From Streptomyces polyasparticus (GTDB lineage Bacteria > Actinomycetota > Actinomycetes > Streptomycetales > Streptomycetaceae): 59,775 bases of DNA. Positions 7,973 to 17,149 of this stretch are shown piece by piece; position 1 is the first letter of the stretch; each line of letters begins with the position of its first letter. The stretch spans positions 1 to 59,775 of the forward strand of contig NZ_JACTVJ010000026.1 in the NCBI RefSeq assembly GCF_014493765.1, in the 5' to 3' direction. Below the pieces are notes generated by a model, which did no database searches, was not told where the DNA came from, and saw nothing but the letters and a program-made list of their open reading frames with translations. Position numbers and translations under genes: made by a program.

Positions 7973-9700
7973 TCAACGGGAGTTGGCGGGACGCTCTTTG
8001 CCCTTCGTCGGACGCTTTGCGGCAGGCCGGGTTGCGCTGGGCGTGGCGGTCGCGTGCTCGGGCAGGCGGGATGCGTCGGCGGGCAAGTCGGCCATGCGTC
8101 GCAGCCGCCACACGAGGACATCGCTGATCGACTCGGCGGTGCCCAGTTCCCGTCGTTCGGCGGCCTCGGCCAGGAGCGCGGCCGGGTCGTGCCCGGCGCG
8201 CTCGACGTCGGCGAGGGTGGAGGCCAGTGCGTACCAGCCCGGCTCGGCGAGGACCTGCCCTGCCAGCTCCGGCACCGCCTGGCGCAGGTAGGCGGTCTGC
8301 TTGCGCTGCAGGGGCAGGGACATGCGCCGGCCACGGTCGCGCATGACGCCCAGATGCATCGGTGCTGCGGCCTGGTAGGCGGCGCGCAGGTGTTCGGCGG
8401 CCTGGCGGGCAGCAGCGGCCTGCTGGGCGTGCCCCTTCATCGCATGCCACTGGGCGGCGGCCGTGACCAGGAAGAACACCATGTCGATCAGCATGGCGGT
8501 GGTGGCACCGTCCTCCACACGCCCGAGTGCCGGCCCACCTCGGACGAGGTCGCGGGCAGCCTTCCGTAGACCGCGGGCGTCCTGGCGCTCGGCGCGGATG
8601 TGGGAGCGAGTGGCCCGCTCGAACACGAAGGCGGCGTCTCGCAGTTCACGCCGCGTGTTCAACGCCGAGGTCTTGGCGAGCGCGTCGAGGACCTCGCCGC
8701 CCGCGGCGATCAGAGCAGAAATCTGCCCGTCCTCACCCTGATCAATGATGAGCACGGCCTGCCAGGATGCCGTCGTCGCTTGGCGGCGCGCGTCCGAGGG
8801 CCGGATGCGACCAGACCCGGAGGAGCGGTCCGTGGGGACGCCCTGGTCGGGGCCGGAAGCGTCGCCCACCCAGCGTTCGCGGATACGGGGCAGAGAGAGG
8901 TCGGGGGCGAGTTTCGAGCCGGGATAGAACACTGGCTCGCCGTCCTTATTGAGGTCGTCGGTGAGGGCGACCTTGTAGCCGAGGAGATCGCCGGAGGGGG
9001 CTACGCGCTGCTGGACCAGGACGCCGGCGGCCTTCAGCCGGTCGAAGAACTCCTCTTCGCTCTGGACGCCGGCGGCGGCGCGGCGCACTGTCTCGCGCAG
9101 TTCCTCGCGCGCGGTCCGCTCTCGGTCTTGACGTTCGGCTTTGTGGCGTTCGGCGCTAGTGGGCCGCCGGGCTGCGGTGCCGTCTCCCTTGTTGAGGCGG
9201 CGAAGTCCCAACTCGGCTTCCAGTAGTCGAGCTTCAGCCTGGACCCGGTGGGCGTCGAAGTTGAGGTCTGGTTTGTAACCGTCCTCGCGTACCCGCGTGG
9301 CGACGATGTGGATGTGGTCGTCGGCGTGGCGAACAGCAGCCCAGCGGCAGCCGGAGTCCTCTTCGGGATCGTCGATGCCGGCCGCGGCGACCATGCGGCG
9401 TGCGATGTCGCCCCACTCGTCGTCCGTCAGGATGCGGTCCTCGGTGGCGTTCCGGACGGACAGATGCCAGACATGCTTGTTCGGCCGCTCGGCCTCGTCG
9501 ATGTTCTCGACGGGTTGGTCGAGGAGCTGAGCGAGTTGAGTGAGGGTGGCGTTCGGGTCGCGGCCGGGATCGGGGGCGCCGTTGTCCCACGAGGCCACCA
9601 GGTGTGGATCGACGTGCGCGTCGTGGGTGCCGCCCACCTTGTACAGGTAGTACAGGAGGCCGTATGTGCGACTCCCGCGCTTTTGGACCCTGGGGATCAT
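7973..9700 (-). CDS. MOBP-type relaxase (mobilisation nuclease)
   Basis: A 575-residue relaxase. The histidine triad HADDHIHIVATRV near residues 120-135 matches the HxDxxHxHI metal site of the Relaxase (PF03432)/MobA-VirD2 family, which nicks oriT and stays bound to the 5' end. A candidate catalytic tyrosine lies in the N-terminal SRTYGLLYYLY region. The long C-terminal half is helical and Arg/Ala-rich. The ATG at 9700 is 13 bases after the mobC stop. A frame open upstream to 9811 overlaps mobC and is not used. Confidence 0.85.
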   Translation of the reverse strand: MIPRVQKRGSRTYGLLYYLYKVGGTHDAHVDPHLVASWDNGAPDPGRDPNATLTQLAQLLDQPVENIDEAERPNKHVWHLSVRNATEDRILTDDEWGDIARRMVAAAGIDDPEEDSGCRWAAVRHADDHIHIVATRVREDGYKPDLNFDAHRVQAEARLLEAELGLRRLNKGDGTAARRPTSAERHKAERQDRERTAREELRETVRRAAAGVQSEEEFFDRLKAAGVLVQQRVAPSGDLLGYKVALTDDLNKDGEPVFYPGSKLAPDLSLPRIRERWVGDASGPDQGVPTDRSSGSGRIRPSDARRQATTASWQAVLIIDQGEDGQISALIAAGGEVLDALAKTSALNTRRELRDAAFVFERATRSHIRAERQDARGLRKAARDLVRGGPALGRVEDGATTAMLIDMVFFLVTAAAQWHAMKGHAQQAAAARQAAEHLRAAYQAAAPMHLGVMRDRGRRMSLPLQRKQTAYLRQAVPELAGQVLAEPGWYALASTLADVERAGHDPAALLAEAAERRELGTAESISDVLVWRLRRMADLPADASRLPEHATATPSATRPAAKRPTKGKERPANSR

Positions 9701-9713
9701 GCCGGTCTCGTTC

Positions 9714-10346
9714 TCAGTTCTGCTGCAGGAGCTGGTCGGTCGCCTTCTGCACGCGCTGCACAGCGCGTTCGGTGGCAGCGAGGATGTTTTCCAGTTCGGC
9801 AGGCCACTCACCGGAGTTGAGGACCTTGACGGCCTGGTTGAGATTGACGCCGACTCGCTTGAGGTCCCGGCGGGCGGAGAACAGCTCCGAGACCGTCTCG
9901 CGCCGTCCTGCGATGGCAGCGACGGTGTTGTCGAGGTCCTGGGCTGCGGCTATGCCGCTGCGTGCGAGGAACGCCGGCAGGCTTGTACGGGCGGCGCTCG
10001 CAGCTGCGGTCAGCAGCGCCTTCTCTTCGTCGTTGAGGCGGACGCTGCACACGTAGGCGCGCTTTCGCGCGGGCGGCTTCGGCGAGCGCTTGCGCGAGTT
10101 CTTCTTCGTCGCGCGGTGCTTGCGCGACGGCTTCTCCTGCCCAGGCTGCGATCCGCCCTCGGTCGCAGCCTCTCGGATCGGCGCCCCCCGGTGCCGATCC
10201 GTTCCCGCCACCCCTGGGGCGGGTTCGGCCAAGGACACCTTCCCCGACGGGGAAGAGTGTCTTGGCCGATAACTTGCTCCCGCTGAGGTCGAGTTGGCTT
10301 CCGGCTCTCCGGGCGCGGCACAGGGGTCGGTCGTCAGGTTTGTCAT
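9714..10346 (-). CDS. mobC: MobC-like relaxosome accessory protein
   Basis: A 210-residue protein. The first 110 residues are disordered and very basic. The C-terminal 100 (VRLNDEEKALLTAAA, then RRDLKRVGVNLNQAVKVLN) match the MobC family, which helps open oriT and guides the relaxase. The GVNLNQ signature is diagnostic. The ATG at 10346 overlaps the upstream stop as ATGA. oriT is expected nearby but I cannot point to it. Confidence 0.8.
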   Translation of the reverse strand: MTNLTTDPCAAPGEPEANSTSAGASYRPRHSSPSGKVSLAEPAPGVAGTDRHRGAPIREAATEGGSQPGQEKPSRKHRATKKNSRKRSPKPPARKRAYVCSVRLNDEEKALLTAAASAARTSLPAFLARSGIAAAQDLDNTVAAIAGRRETVSELFSARRDLKRVGVNLNQAVKVLNSGEWPAELENILAATERAVQRVQKATDQLLQQN

Positions 10347-10552
10347 CGGGTGTCGTTCCTCGTGGTGCGGGCGCGGTGCTGGATCTCGGCGGCCAGATCG
10401 ACCATGGCGGTCGCGCCGTCGAGGACGAGCACGGGTGTTTCGGGGCGGTGCTGGACGAGCCACTGGCCGGTCGGGGCCAGGACGGCTGCGTGCAGCAGGC
10501 GGTGGCGCACGAGCACGTCCGCCCAGGCGCCGGCCTCGGCGACCGTCGGCAC
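10343..10552 (-). CDS. Small protein coupled to mobC
   Basis: A 69-residue protein from a GTG at 10552. Its stop overlaps the mobC start (ATGA), which supports it as real. It contains WADVLVRHRLLHAAV and a hydrophobic strand PVLVLDGATAMVDLA. No recognised family. Small proteins at this position are frequent in actinomycete mobilisation operons. Confidence 0.5.
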   Translation of the reverse strand: MPTVAEAGAWADVLVRHRLLHAAVLAPTGQWLVQHRPETPVLVLDGATAMVDLAAEIQHRARTTRNDTR

Positions 10553-10673
10553 GTACGTACGCGGGCGGTGGGCAGGAATGGCGATCCCTCCGTGGCTGGA
10601 GCGGCGGCCCGACCGAGGCCGGGCCGCCGTGCGGAATGCGGATTCAGGCGTCTGACCTACTGCTTTGCAGGTT

Positions 10674-10865
10674 TCAGCCGCACTCGGGGCAGCGGGCGAG
10701 GTGCGTGTTCAGGGCCCGCGCCATGTTGCGTCTCACCGAGACGGCGTTCTTGGCGCTGGTTTTGGCCGGCGCGGATCCGCGGTGGCGTTCGGCGTGCCCG
10801 CGCAGGAAGTTGATGTCCCGCTCGAAGCCGGCCTTGATCGTGGCGAACCTGTGGCAGGTTTTCAT
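10674..10865 (-). CDS. Small basic protein of the mobilisation operon
   Basis: A 63-residue basic protein whose ATG at 10865 overlaps the stop of the DUF2637 gene (ATGA). It ends in CPECG and has a helical, Arg/Lys-rich body (KTCHRFATIKAGFERDINFLRGH). The family is unknown; the overlap and operon position are the main support. Confidence 0.55.
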   Translation of the reverse strand: MKTCHRFATIKAGFERDINFLRGHAERHRGSAPAKTSAKNAVSVRRNMARALNTHLARCPECG

Positions 10866-12319
10866 CGGGTCGTACTCCCTGTCGTAGTGGTGCCCGCCTC
10901 ATCTCGCAGCAGTTGCAGGAGGCGCGTGAGGTTTTCGTTCCGGCCGCCCGCGAGGTTCAGGGAGCGGAGGATCTCCCGCAACTGCGAACGAGTGATGACC
11001 GCGTTGCCGTCCCGCTCCAGCAGTGCCGGTATGTGGGGACGCACCAGCTCAGCCGTCTCTTCGAGGCTCAGCTGCTTCCGCCGAGGGCGCTTGGGCTTCC
11101 CGCCGCCCGGCCGGCTCCTCTGTGCCTTCGGCTTGGGCTTCGGTTTCCGGCGTACGGGGACGGTGTGGGGACGGTCCCCTTCGGGCTCGGTCCCCGTTTC
11201 AGCGTCGGGGTGTTCGCGGTCCCCGTTGTCGTTGGGGACGGTGTGGGGACGGTCCCCTTCGGGCTCGGTCCCCGATTCCGTGTCCGGGTGCTCTCGGCCC
11301 TCGTCGCCGTTGGGGACGGCTGCCGGAGACGCACCTGTATCGCCCTGAGCAGCAGCTACGTGGGCGTCTGCGGGATTGCCGCCTACGTGCCCGCCGGCCC
11401 CTTCGCCTTGGTCGGGCACGATTCCTCGGTCCTTGACCACCGCCGTTGTGCCCTCGGGGAGCGTGCTCGAGTCGGCCTCGGCTCGGTCCCCGTTGTGGCT
11501 GGGGACGGTGTGGGGACGGTGCTCTTCGGGCTCGGTCCCCGTTTCGGTGTCGGGGTGTTCGCGGTCCCCGTTGTCGTTGGGGACGGTGTGGGGACGGTCC
11601 CCCTCGCGCCCCGTCCCCGTCCCCGATTCGGTGCGGTCCCCGTCCTCTCGGTTCTGGGGACTGTCGGCGGGGACGGTGCTCAGCCACCGACTCACCTGCT
11701 TCTCGTGCGTCGGTTGCGTCACCGGGGTCTGGTAGAGAGGGGCTCGGGGCTCGGGGGACGCGTCCCTGTCCCGGTCAATCTGCCGATCCGGCGTCGAGCC
11801 GTGGCGGTCGGTGAGGCCCGCCTCCACCGCTTGGCTCGCCGCGGCGGCGTCGGCCGTGGCATCGGCGCCGTCGGAGTTGACCTTGGCGCCTAGGTGAACT
11901 GCAAGGGCAGCAGCGACTGGCGGGACAGCCGATACCAAGATCACTAGGAAGGAGTTGGACTTGAGGTGTCCCGTCGACACCAAGTGACCGACCGCGTTGA
12001 GGACCACGGACATCGACACGGAGCCGAGCGTCAGCCAGCGCCCCAGTCGCTGGGCGGCGCTCGCAGCGAGCCACGCGAATCCGGCGACGAGAGCCAGCAC
12101 GTCCACGCTAACGGGGAGCGCCCAGGCCATGATTTCGCTCCATCCGACGGCACGACCGAGGGCGGTGAGGGCGTCGGCGCTCGCGATCATCGCGACCACG
12201 GCGACCACAGCGGCGCCGGCGACGATCAGGTTGCGCAGTCCCGAACTCATGCGCCGCGCCGGTGGCCGCACGGTCGGTGCGGCAGAGGGCGTGTGGTGGG
12301 TCGCGGTGATGTGGGTCAT
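10862..12319 (-). CDS. DUF2637 membrane protein with repetitive acidic tail
   Basis: A 485-residue protein. Residues 25-150 contain four predicted membrane helices (LIVAGAAVVAVVAMIAS, IMAWALPVSVDVLALVAGFAWLA and two more) typical of DUF2637, a family linked to plasmid spread (Spd-like) in Streptomyces. Residues about 205-400 are disordered and carry four imperfect copies of a 26-residue unit (core DRPHTVPNDNGDREHPD). The C-terminal 90 residues are basic, then helical (LSLEETAELVRPHIPALLERDG), and resemble an HTH. The ATG at 12319 overlaps the whiB-like stop. Confidence 0.78.
   Translation of the reverse strand: MTHITATHHTPSAAPTVRPPARRMSSGLRNLIVAGAAVVAVVAMIASADALTALGRAVGWSEIMAWALPVSVDVLALVAGFAWLAASAAQRLGRWLTLGSVSMSVVLNAVGHLVSTGHLKSNSFLVILVSAVPPVAAALAVHLGAKVNSDGADATADAAAASQAVEAGLTDRHGSTPDRQIDRDRDASPEPRAPLYQTPVTQPTHEKQVSRWLSTVPADSPQNREDGDRTESGTGTGREGDRPHTVPNDNGDREHPDTETGTEPEEHRPHTVPSHNGDRAEADSSTLPEGTTAVVKDRGIVPDQGEGAGGHVGGNPADAHVAAAQGDTGASPAAVPNGDEGREHPDTESGTEPEGDRPHTVPNDNGDREHPDAETGTEPEGDRPHTVPVRRKPKPKPKAQRSRPGGGKPKRPRRKQLSLEETAELVRPHIPALLERDGNAVITRSQLREILRSLNLAGGRNENLTRLLQLLRDEAGTTTTGSTTR
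11156..11655 (-). repeat. Four 78-bp coding repeats in the DUF2637 gene
   Basis: Copies start at 11156, 11234, 11501 and 11579, each opening GGGGACGGTGTGGGGACGG (plus-strand view) and running 78 bases, or 26 codons. Copies 1 and 3 are almost identical; copies 2 and 4 diverge at their 3' ends. The 78-bp period keeps the frame, so copy number can vary without breaking the gene. Confidence 0.8.
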
Positions 12320-12939
12320 GCGGCCTTTCGGAGAGCAGCGATCAGGGAGTCGGTCTGCACCTGGCGGGGCACCTGCACCGGGGTGGCGACGTCGTCCTCG
12401 GCGGTCTCGTCGTCGACCGGCTCGGTCTCGTCGGCAAGGCCCCAGTAGCGGTCGCGGTCGGCGACGGCGTGGGCGGCGTTGCGCATCAGGTCGCGGGCCC
12501 AGTCGAGGTCGAGGCGCAGCGTGTGCGCGAGGCGCTCAGGACTCCAGCCACGGACGTAGGCGTGGCGGGTGACGGCCTCGCGCTCGGCGTCGCTGAGGTG
12601 GATGTCGCGCCCCTCGAAGGCGGCCTTGACCCGGCTGTAGTCCAGGCGCTTGTTGACCTTGGCGTGCCAGGGCCGGCGTTCGTCCTCGGTGAGCCCGCCC
12701 CATATGCCGTGGCGGATCTCGTTGTCGAGGGCGTAGTCGAAGCACGCCTTCTTCACCGAGCACCTGCCGCAGATCGACTTGGCCTCGTCGATGGCCGCGC
12801 GGTCGCGGGCGGCGTGGAAGAACAGCTCGTCGATGTCCTTGGCTGGCAGGCCCCGGCACAGGCTTCGGGCCTGCCAGCTGTGGTCGGCGATTCCCCGGAT
12901 GGTCGGGGGCGGGGTGTTGTTGGTGGTGATGTGGCGCAA
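12316..12939 (-). CDS. WhiB-family iron-sulfur regulator
   Basis: A WhiB-like protein of about 207 residues. The four Fe-S cysteines are in SLCRG and in CGRCSVKKAC plus the preceding ICG segment, followed by the GIWGGLTEDER turn that contacts sigma factor. A longer than usual C-terminal part contains an HTH-like stretch (SPERLAHTLRLDLDWARDLM). The TTG at 12939 has GGAGA about 6 bases upstream and is preferred over a GTG at 12984. It lies in the mobilisation operon and overlaps the DUF2637 start, so it probably controls transfer genes. Confidence 0.82.
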   Translation of the reverse strand: MRHITTNNTPPPTIRGIADHSWQARSLCRGLPAKDIDELFFHAARDRAAIDEAKSICGRCSVKKACFDYALDNEIRHGIWGGLTEDERRPWHAKVNKRLDYSRVKAAFEGRDIHLSDAEREAVTRHAYVRGWSPERLAHTLRLDLDWARDLMRNAAHAVADRDRYWGLADETEPVDDETAEDDVATPVQVPRQVQTDSLIAALRKAA

Positions 12940-13092
12940 GGCAGTCTCCGGATGTCGCCTCGGTTGGCACGGGTCGCTCGGCACCGGCGGTGGCTGGGGC
13001 GCGGCGGGGCGCTGCGAGGCGGGCTCGGGGTACGGCGGCGGGCCGTACGCAAGGCGAAACGTTTCGTTGGAGAAGCGGGAGCGGTCGGGGGG

Positions 13093-13782
13093 TCAGGCGG
13101 CGGGTGCCTGGGCCTGTGCCGCCAGGGCGCGGTCGATGCGGCCGGGGTGGGCGGTGGTGCGCGGTGCGTTGCCCCGGGCGGCGCCATCGAGGGTGATGCG
13201 CCGGCGGCGGCACGGCTCGCCCTTGTCGGCGTGACACCACTCGCACGGCACGGCCAGGACGTCGGGGCCCCCGGAGGCGATGGCCGCCTCGCGTGCGGCG
13301 CGCGCCGGACGGTAGGGGGCCAGCTCGGCGCGGACGGCGGCCGGGATGTACGAGCCGACGGCGGCTAGCTGGTCCATCAGCCCCGGCCGGCGACGCCCCG
13401 CGGTGAGCTCGCGGTGCGCTGAGGGCGCGGCGTGCCCGGCTGCCACTGCGTCGCGCGCCGCCAGCAGCTCCGCCCGCCAGGCGTGCGGGTTGTCCGGATC
13501 GGCCACCGGGGTCGGGTCGGTGTGCCGGGCCAGCCGCTCGCGTCGGTGCGCGTGCCACTCACGGGCCACGTCGGCAGGCAGGATCGGGTACGGCGAGGCG
13601 ACGATGCGCTTGCGGACGGTCTCGCGCACATCCCAGCCCTGACCGGTGGTCATGGGGACGTCGGCGAGCAGCTCGTGCCACATGGCGAGCTGGTCGCGGG
13701 CCTCACCGGCGTCGGTGCGGATGGTGCGCGGGTCCAGTCGGCCGACGTAGGTGAGCACGGCAGCAACTTCGCGGCGGTCCAA
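13093..13782 (-). CDS. Zinc-finger protein of the transfer/replication operon
   Basis: A 229-residue protein. The C-terminal segment CEWCHADKGEPC, followed by a His-containing stretch, matches a small zinc-binding domain common in actinobacterial phage and plasmid proteins. The N-terminal 170 residues are helical (REVAAVLTYVGRLDPRTIR). The likely start is TTG 13782, five bases past the previous stop, with GGAG upstream. The ORF remains open to 14007 but that part overlaps the upstream gene. Role unknown. Confidence 0.62.
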   Translation of the reverse strand: MDRREVAAVLTYVGRLDPRTIRTDAGEARDQLAMWHELLADVPMTTGQGWDVRETVRKRIVASPYPILPADVAREWHAHRRERLARHTDPTPVADPDNPHAWRAELLAARDAVAAGHAAPSAHRELTAGRRRPGLMDQLAAVGSYIPAAVRAELAPYRPARAAREAAIASGGPDVLAVPCEWCHADKGEPCRRRRITLDGAARGNAPRTTAHPGRIDRALAAQAQAPAA

Positions 13783-13787
13783 GGTAG

Positions 13788-14693
13788 TTACTCCGTTCCA
13801 GTCGGTTCGTCGACGGCGGCCAGCAGCGCGGCCATGTGCAGGTCGGCTTTGGTCATGCCGGCCTGCGGCCCGGGGCTGCCGCCGGGCAGGGCGTAGAGGT
13901 TCGGGCGCTGGGGCGCCGGGGTGTGCTCGCGGGCGATCCAGGACTTCCAGTCGGCAGCCCAGGCAGCGGCGGGGCGCGGGCTGCTGGCGGCGCGATAGTG
14001 GCGCCACTTCGCGTCGGCGGCCTGCAGACCCTGGTCGCCGAGGCGGTCGAGGTGTCCCTGCTGCTGGGCCCAGGACAGGCTCGCGTCGTCGACCTGCCAG
14101 TCGGTGGCCGAGGTGAGGTTGGCAGCTCTACTGCTGCTGTACCTACGGTTCACCTTCGGTTCACTACGGTTCTGGGGGTCAGCTTCTGACCCGGAGGAGG
14201 GTCTGAATCCGACCCGGGGAGGGGTCAGATTCTGACGAGGGGGTGCGGATTCCGACCCGGTCGGAATCTGACGACGGGGGTCTGATTCCGACCCTGTCGT
14301 CGGCCATATGCCGTGCTTCCGCAGACGCGCGCCGTCCAGATGGGGCACCGGGTCGTCGTCCGTCAAGGGCTCGACGTATGCGTCTGCGTCGTTCTCCCTG
14401 GCAGCCGAGACCTTCGCGAGCCACGCAGCCGCGCGCGGCAGCCGGTAGACCGTGCTGTGGTGCGGGCCGGAGTAGCCGCCGAGTACCTCCAGCTCGCCGG
14501 CCTCGGTCAGCGTGGCGATGGCGCCGCGCACGGCATTGCGGCTGGCGTTCGTACGCCGCATCAGTGAGGTGAGGGAGGCCCAGGCGACACACTGCTCGTC
14601 TGGTATCCGGTCGGCGATGGAGAGCAGGACCAGGCGGGCGTTGCCCCGGCTGGTGCTGTCCTCCCAGGCCCACTCGCGGGCATCCCGGCTCAT
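13788..14693 (-). CDS. HTH replication-initiator-like protein
   Basis: A 301-residue protein. Residues 1-85 form a winged-helix-like domain (SLTSLMRRTNASRNAVRGAI, then AGELEVLGGY) as in DnaD/RepO-type initiators. Residues about 125-180 are a low-complexity linker with repeats of GSESDP and PPRVGFRP. The C-terminal 100 residues contain a Trp-rich helical domain (KWRHYRAASSPRPAAAWAADW). This architecture is common in Streptomyces plasmid and island replication proteins. The ATG at 14693 overlaps the stop of a 26-codon reading frame. Confidence 0.65.
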   Translation of the reverse strand: MSRDAREWAWEDSTSRGNARLVLLSIADRIPDEQCVAWASLTSLMRRTNASRNAVRGAIATLTEAGELEVLGGYSGPHHSTVYRLPRAAAWLAKVSAARENDADAYVEPLTDDDPVPHLDGARLRKHGIWPTTGSESDPRRQIPTGSESAPPRQNLTPPRVGFRPSSGSEADPQNRSEPKVNRRYSSSRAANLTSATDWQVDDASLSWAQQQGHLDRLGDQGLQAADAKWRHYRAASSPRPAAAWAADWKSWIAREHTPAPQRPNLYALPGGSPGPQAGMTKADLHMAALLAAVDEPTGTE

Positions 14694-14770
14694 CGGGCAC
14701 CGTTCGCTGCGGTGCGAATAGCTGCGGCGCCGACCGGAGACTCCGGCCTTTCGCGCAGGGCGGTCGACAT
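14690..14770 (-). CDS. Possible 26-residue leader peptide
   Basis: A 26-codon frame from ATG 14770, with GGAGAG 6-11 bases upstream, ends in a TGA that overlaps the next ATG (ATGA). It is Ala/Arg-rich. The good ribosome site and overlap suggest it is translated and couples expression of the downstream initiator-like gene. There is no homology evidence. Confidence 0.4.
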   Translation of the reverse strand: MSTALRERPESPVGAAAIRTAANGAR

Positions 14771-15699
14771 GTAAGACTCTCCTCCGTAGTGAAACTCGCG
14801 CCGGTGTGCCTCGTAGGAAAGGGCCGGTGCGGTGTAGGTGGGTAATCTCCGCCCTTGCCGGGGCAGGAGTGCCATTTGGCGTTCGGCGTCTGGGAGTTGC
14901 CGCTCCTAGGCGCCGTCGCCGTTTTCGGCTGTAATGCCATTCGTCTGGATCGCGCGTTCCGTTTGCGACTCCAAGTTCCTCTGCCGCCAGGCGGATTGCC
15001 CGGCGAGGGACGACGAACATATGCAGACCCTGCGTCAAGATCCAGACCTTGCTAAAGAACCTTCTACAAGTCGTCGGGAGGGTCGCTGGAGACCTTTCGG
15101 CCGAGGGTCGTCCCTGCGCGGCACGGAACGGGCGACAGGAAGATCAACTCGATGGATCCCGTAGTGATCTTCATGGTGGTGCCCCCGTGCTTCGTGCGGT
15201 CTCAGCCTGCTGAATCGGCTGGTGACCTGGATTTAAGCCAACCCTTACTTGGAGCGTCAACGGTGATTGTTTGCCCTATTTTGCCGGTTATTTCTGGTCG
15301 GGGGGCGGTGGAGTGGTCGCGGTGCACGGTGCCTCAATCGCTCTGCTGATTAAGGGAGTTGAGCCCATTTGGTCGGCTCGGTAGGTCGAGCGTTTCGGGA
15401 GGTCTAGACCGCAGAAGGTCGGGCTCAAGCAAAAGCGGCAACGTTTTGCCGATTCAGCTCCGCGCGCCCGTCGGCCTCAACTTCACGTTCCGGATTGGCG
15501 CGTATGTCCAAATCGGGTCGTGTGGCCAATGTGGAGGAGTGGGCGAAGTGATGTGGCGTGCCACACGTCTGGTTAGCGTAGGCAAACCTTCGCGTATGGT
15601 CTTTGGCGGAAGAGCGAAGAAGGTGGGGCCGGCCACCATGCCGGCCTCTGGCGTGCGCCCAGACGAGACATTTCTGGGGGCAATGAAAGCGAGGGTTCC
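14771..15699. other. Long divergent intergenic region
   Basis: About 930 bases between the minus-strand mobilisation operon and the plus-strand XRE gene. It has AT-richer patches (15240-15300 and 15560-15620) unlike the flanking coding DNA and no gene I can support. It is where the two divergent promoters, and possibly an origin or oriT, would be expected, but I see no iteron array. Confidence 0.45.
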
Positions 15700-17082
15700 A
15701 TGGCCGTGTCGGATTCCAGTGCCGACCGTCATGATGCCGAGAAGGAGGCGCTCTCCTCCGCGCAGCACGCGGCACAACTCGCCGGCGAATTCATGGGATT
15801 CGGCGCCCTCCTGAGAAGGTGGCGCAAAGCGGCGGGCGTCACTCAGCTGCGTGCGGCGCGAGCGCTGGGCATGGGAGAGCGCACCTACCGCAAGATCGAA
15901 CGCGGGGCGACCCCGCCGAGGTTCAGTAGGCCCCAGTGTGAGGCCCTGGCCGCCGTCTTCGAGCTGGACCGCGACGAGCGACACGCCCTGCTGCTCTATA
16001 ACGTCGGCACCTCGCTCGAACCGTCCGACGCGGCCGGGCATCCAGAGCTGCGCAGGGCGCTGCGCCTGCTCATGGACCGGCAGATGCCCAGCCCGTCGTA
16101 CCTGACCGACCGGTACTGGAACATCATCGGCTTCAACACGGCCATGGCCGAGTGGTGGCCGTGGGTCATGGAACCCGGAGCCAACCTCATACGTTGGGCG
16201 CTCACCAGCACGGAGGCGCGCACCCAGTTCCATGATTGGCGCAAGCACGCCGCGGCGTACGTGAAGATCCTGAAGTTCGCGCTGGCCACGAAGGACAACG
16301 ATGAGGAACTGCGCCAGCTCATCGACGACGTCCAGAAGGATCCCGATGTCCGGCACATCTGGGAGACCCAGGAGGAGCTCAGCGAGAGCCGGGACGGTCA
16401 CATCTTCCGCATGAACGTGCCGGCACTGGGATGGGAGCCCGTGGAGGTCGTCAGCCACGTCCTCTACCCGGCATCGATGCCCGACTGCCGCTTCGTGGTC
16501 ATCACATGGGTCGAACTGCCCGAAGCTGCGCAGCAGCAGGAAGCTCTGGACGACGAGGGCGACGCGACTGCCTCCGCAGGTGGCGGTCTGGAACACGCGC
16601 AGCAACGAGCAAGGGAGCGCGCGTCGGAAGCCAACCGACGGCGGAAGGCGCATGCGCTCACTGACCGGCTGGTCGTTGACTCGGCAGAGGAGGCGGCTCG
16701 GCTCGCGGGCGAGGAGGGCATCCCGCTGCCCGTGCTGAGCAAGCTCATGGGCCCCGACTGCCAGCTGACGCTGTCGCCGTCCCAGCACTCGGTCATCTGG
16801 GCGATCGAGGAAGCTCCCGGCGAATGGGCCATCTCGCAAGTGGACGCGTACGCCGTAGCCGTGCGCATCCCGCGGGCCGCGCTCATCGACGAGGCCCGAG
16901 CCGAGATGAAGCTACTCACCCGAGCTGTACTTCCGGTTGCTCCGGACGAGGCCGTTGACCGAATACAGCAGTTGCTGCCACAGCTCGAACAGCGCATCGT
17001 CCTGCTCCGCGAGATATGGCGCGACCTGCACGAACAAGACCCGAGCCTGCCTTACATCTGGGAACCAGCCGACGAGGTCTGA
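15700..17082 (+). CDS. XRE regulator with MmyB-like ligand-binding domain
   Basis: A 460-residue protein. An N-terminal XRE helix-turn-helix occupies residues 33-90 (LLRRWRKAAGVTQLRAARALG, MGERTYRKIERG). A following region has the MmyB-type marker YWNIIGFNTAMAEWWPWV, suggesting a small-molecule or lipid-like ligand pocket. A long charged helical section and an HTH-like C-terminal part follow. ATG 15700 has GAGGG upstream. It faces away from the mobilisation operon and may regulate it. A perfect hairpin follows the stop. Confidence 0.78.
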   Translation: MAVSDSSADRHDAEKEALSSAQHAAQLAGEFMGFGALLRRWRKAAGVTQLRAARALGMGERTYRKIERGATPPRFSRPQCEALAAVFELDRDERHALLLYNVGTSLEPSDAAGHPELRRALRLLMDRQMPSPSYLTDRYWNIIGFNTAMAEWWPWVMEPGANLIRWALTSTEARTQFHDWRKHAAAYVKILKFALATKDNDEELRQLIDDVQKDPDVRHIWETQEELSESRDGHIFRMNVPALGWEPVEVVSHVLYPASMPDCRFVVITWVELPEAAQQQEALDDEGDATASAGGGLEHAQQRARERASEANRRRKAHALTDRLVVDSAEEAARLAGEEGIPLPVLSKLMGPDCQLTLSPSQHSVIWAIEEAPGEWAISQVDAYAVAVRIPRAALIDEARAEMKLLTRAVLPVAPDEAVDRIQQLLPQLEQRIVLLREIWRDLHEQDPSLPYIWEPADEV

Positions 17083-17088
17083 TCATGC

Positions 17089-17123
17089 GCCGCCCATGCC
17101 CTGCAGCTCAGGGCATGGGCGGC
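17089..17123 (+). terminator. 15-bp perfect hairpin after XRE gene
   Basis: The arms 17089-17103 and 17109-17123 (GCCGCCCATGCCCTG and its complement) pair perfectly with a 5-base loop, 6 bases after the XRE stop and 26 bases before the next start. It is probably a terminator that lowers read-through into the thioesterase gene. Confidence 0.75.
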
Positions 17124-17149
17124 ATCCCCCGTCAGTGAAGGAAAGCCCC

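Noticed and set aside
11156-11655. CRISPR array or iteron origin
   Set aside because: The repeats are coding, have a 78-bp in-frame period and lack unique spacers.
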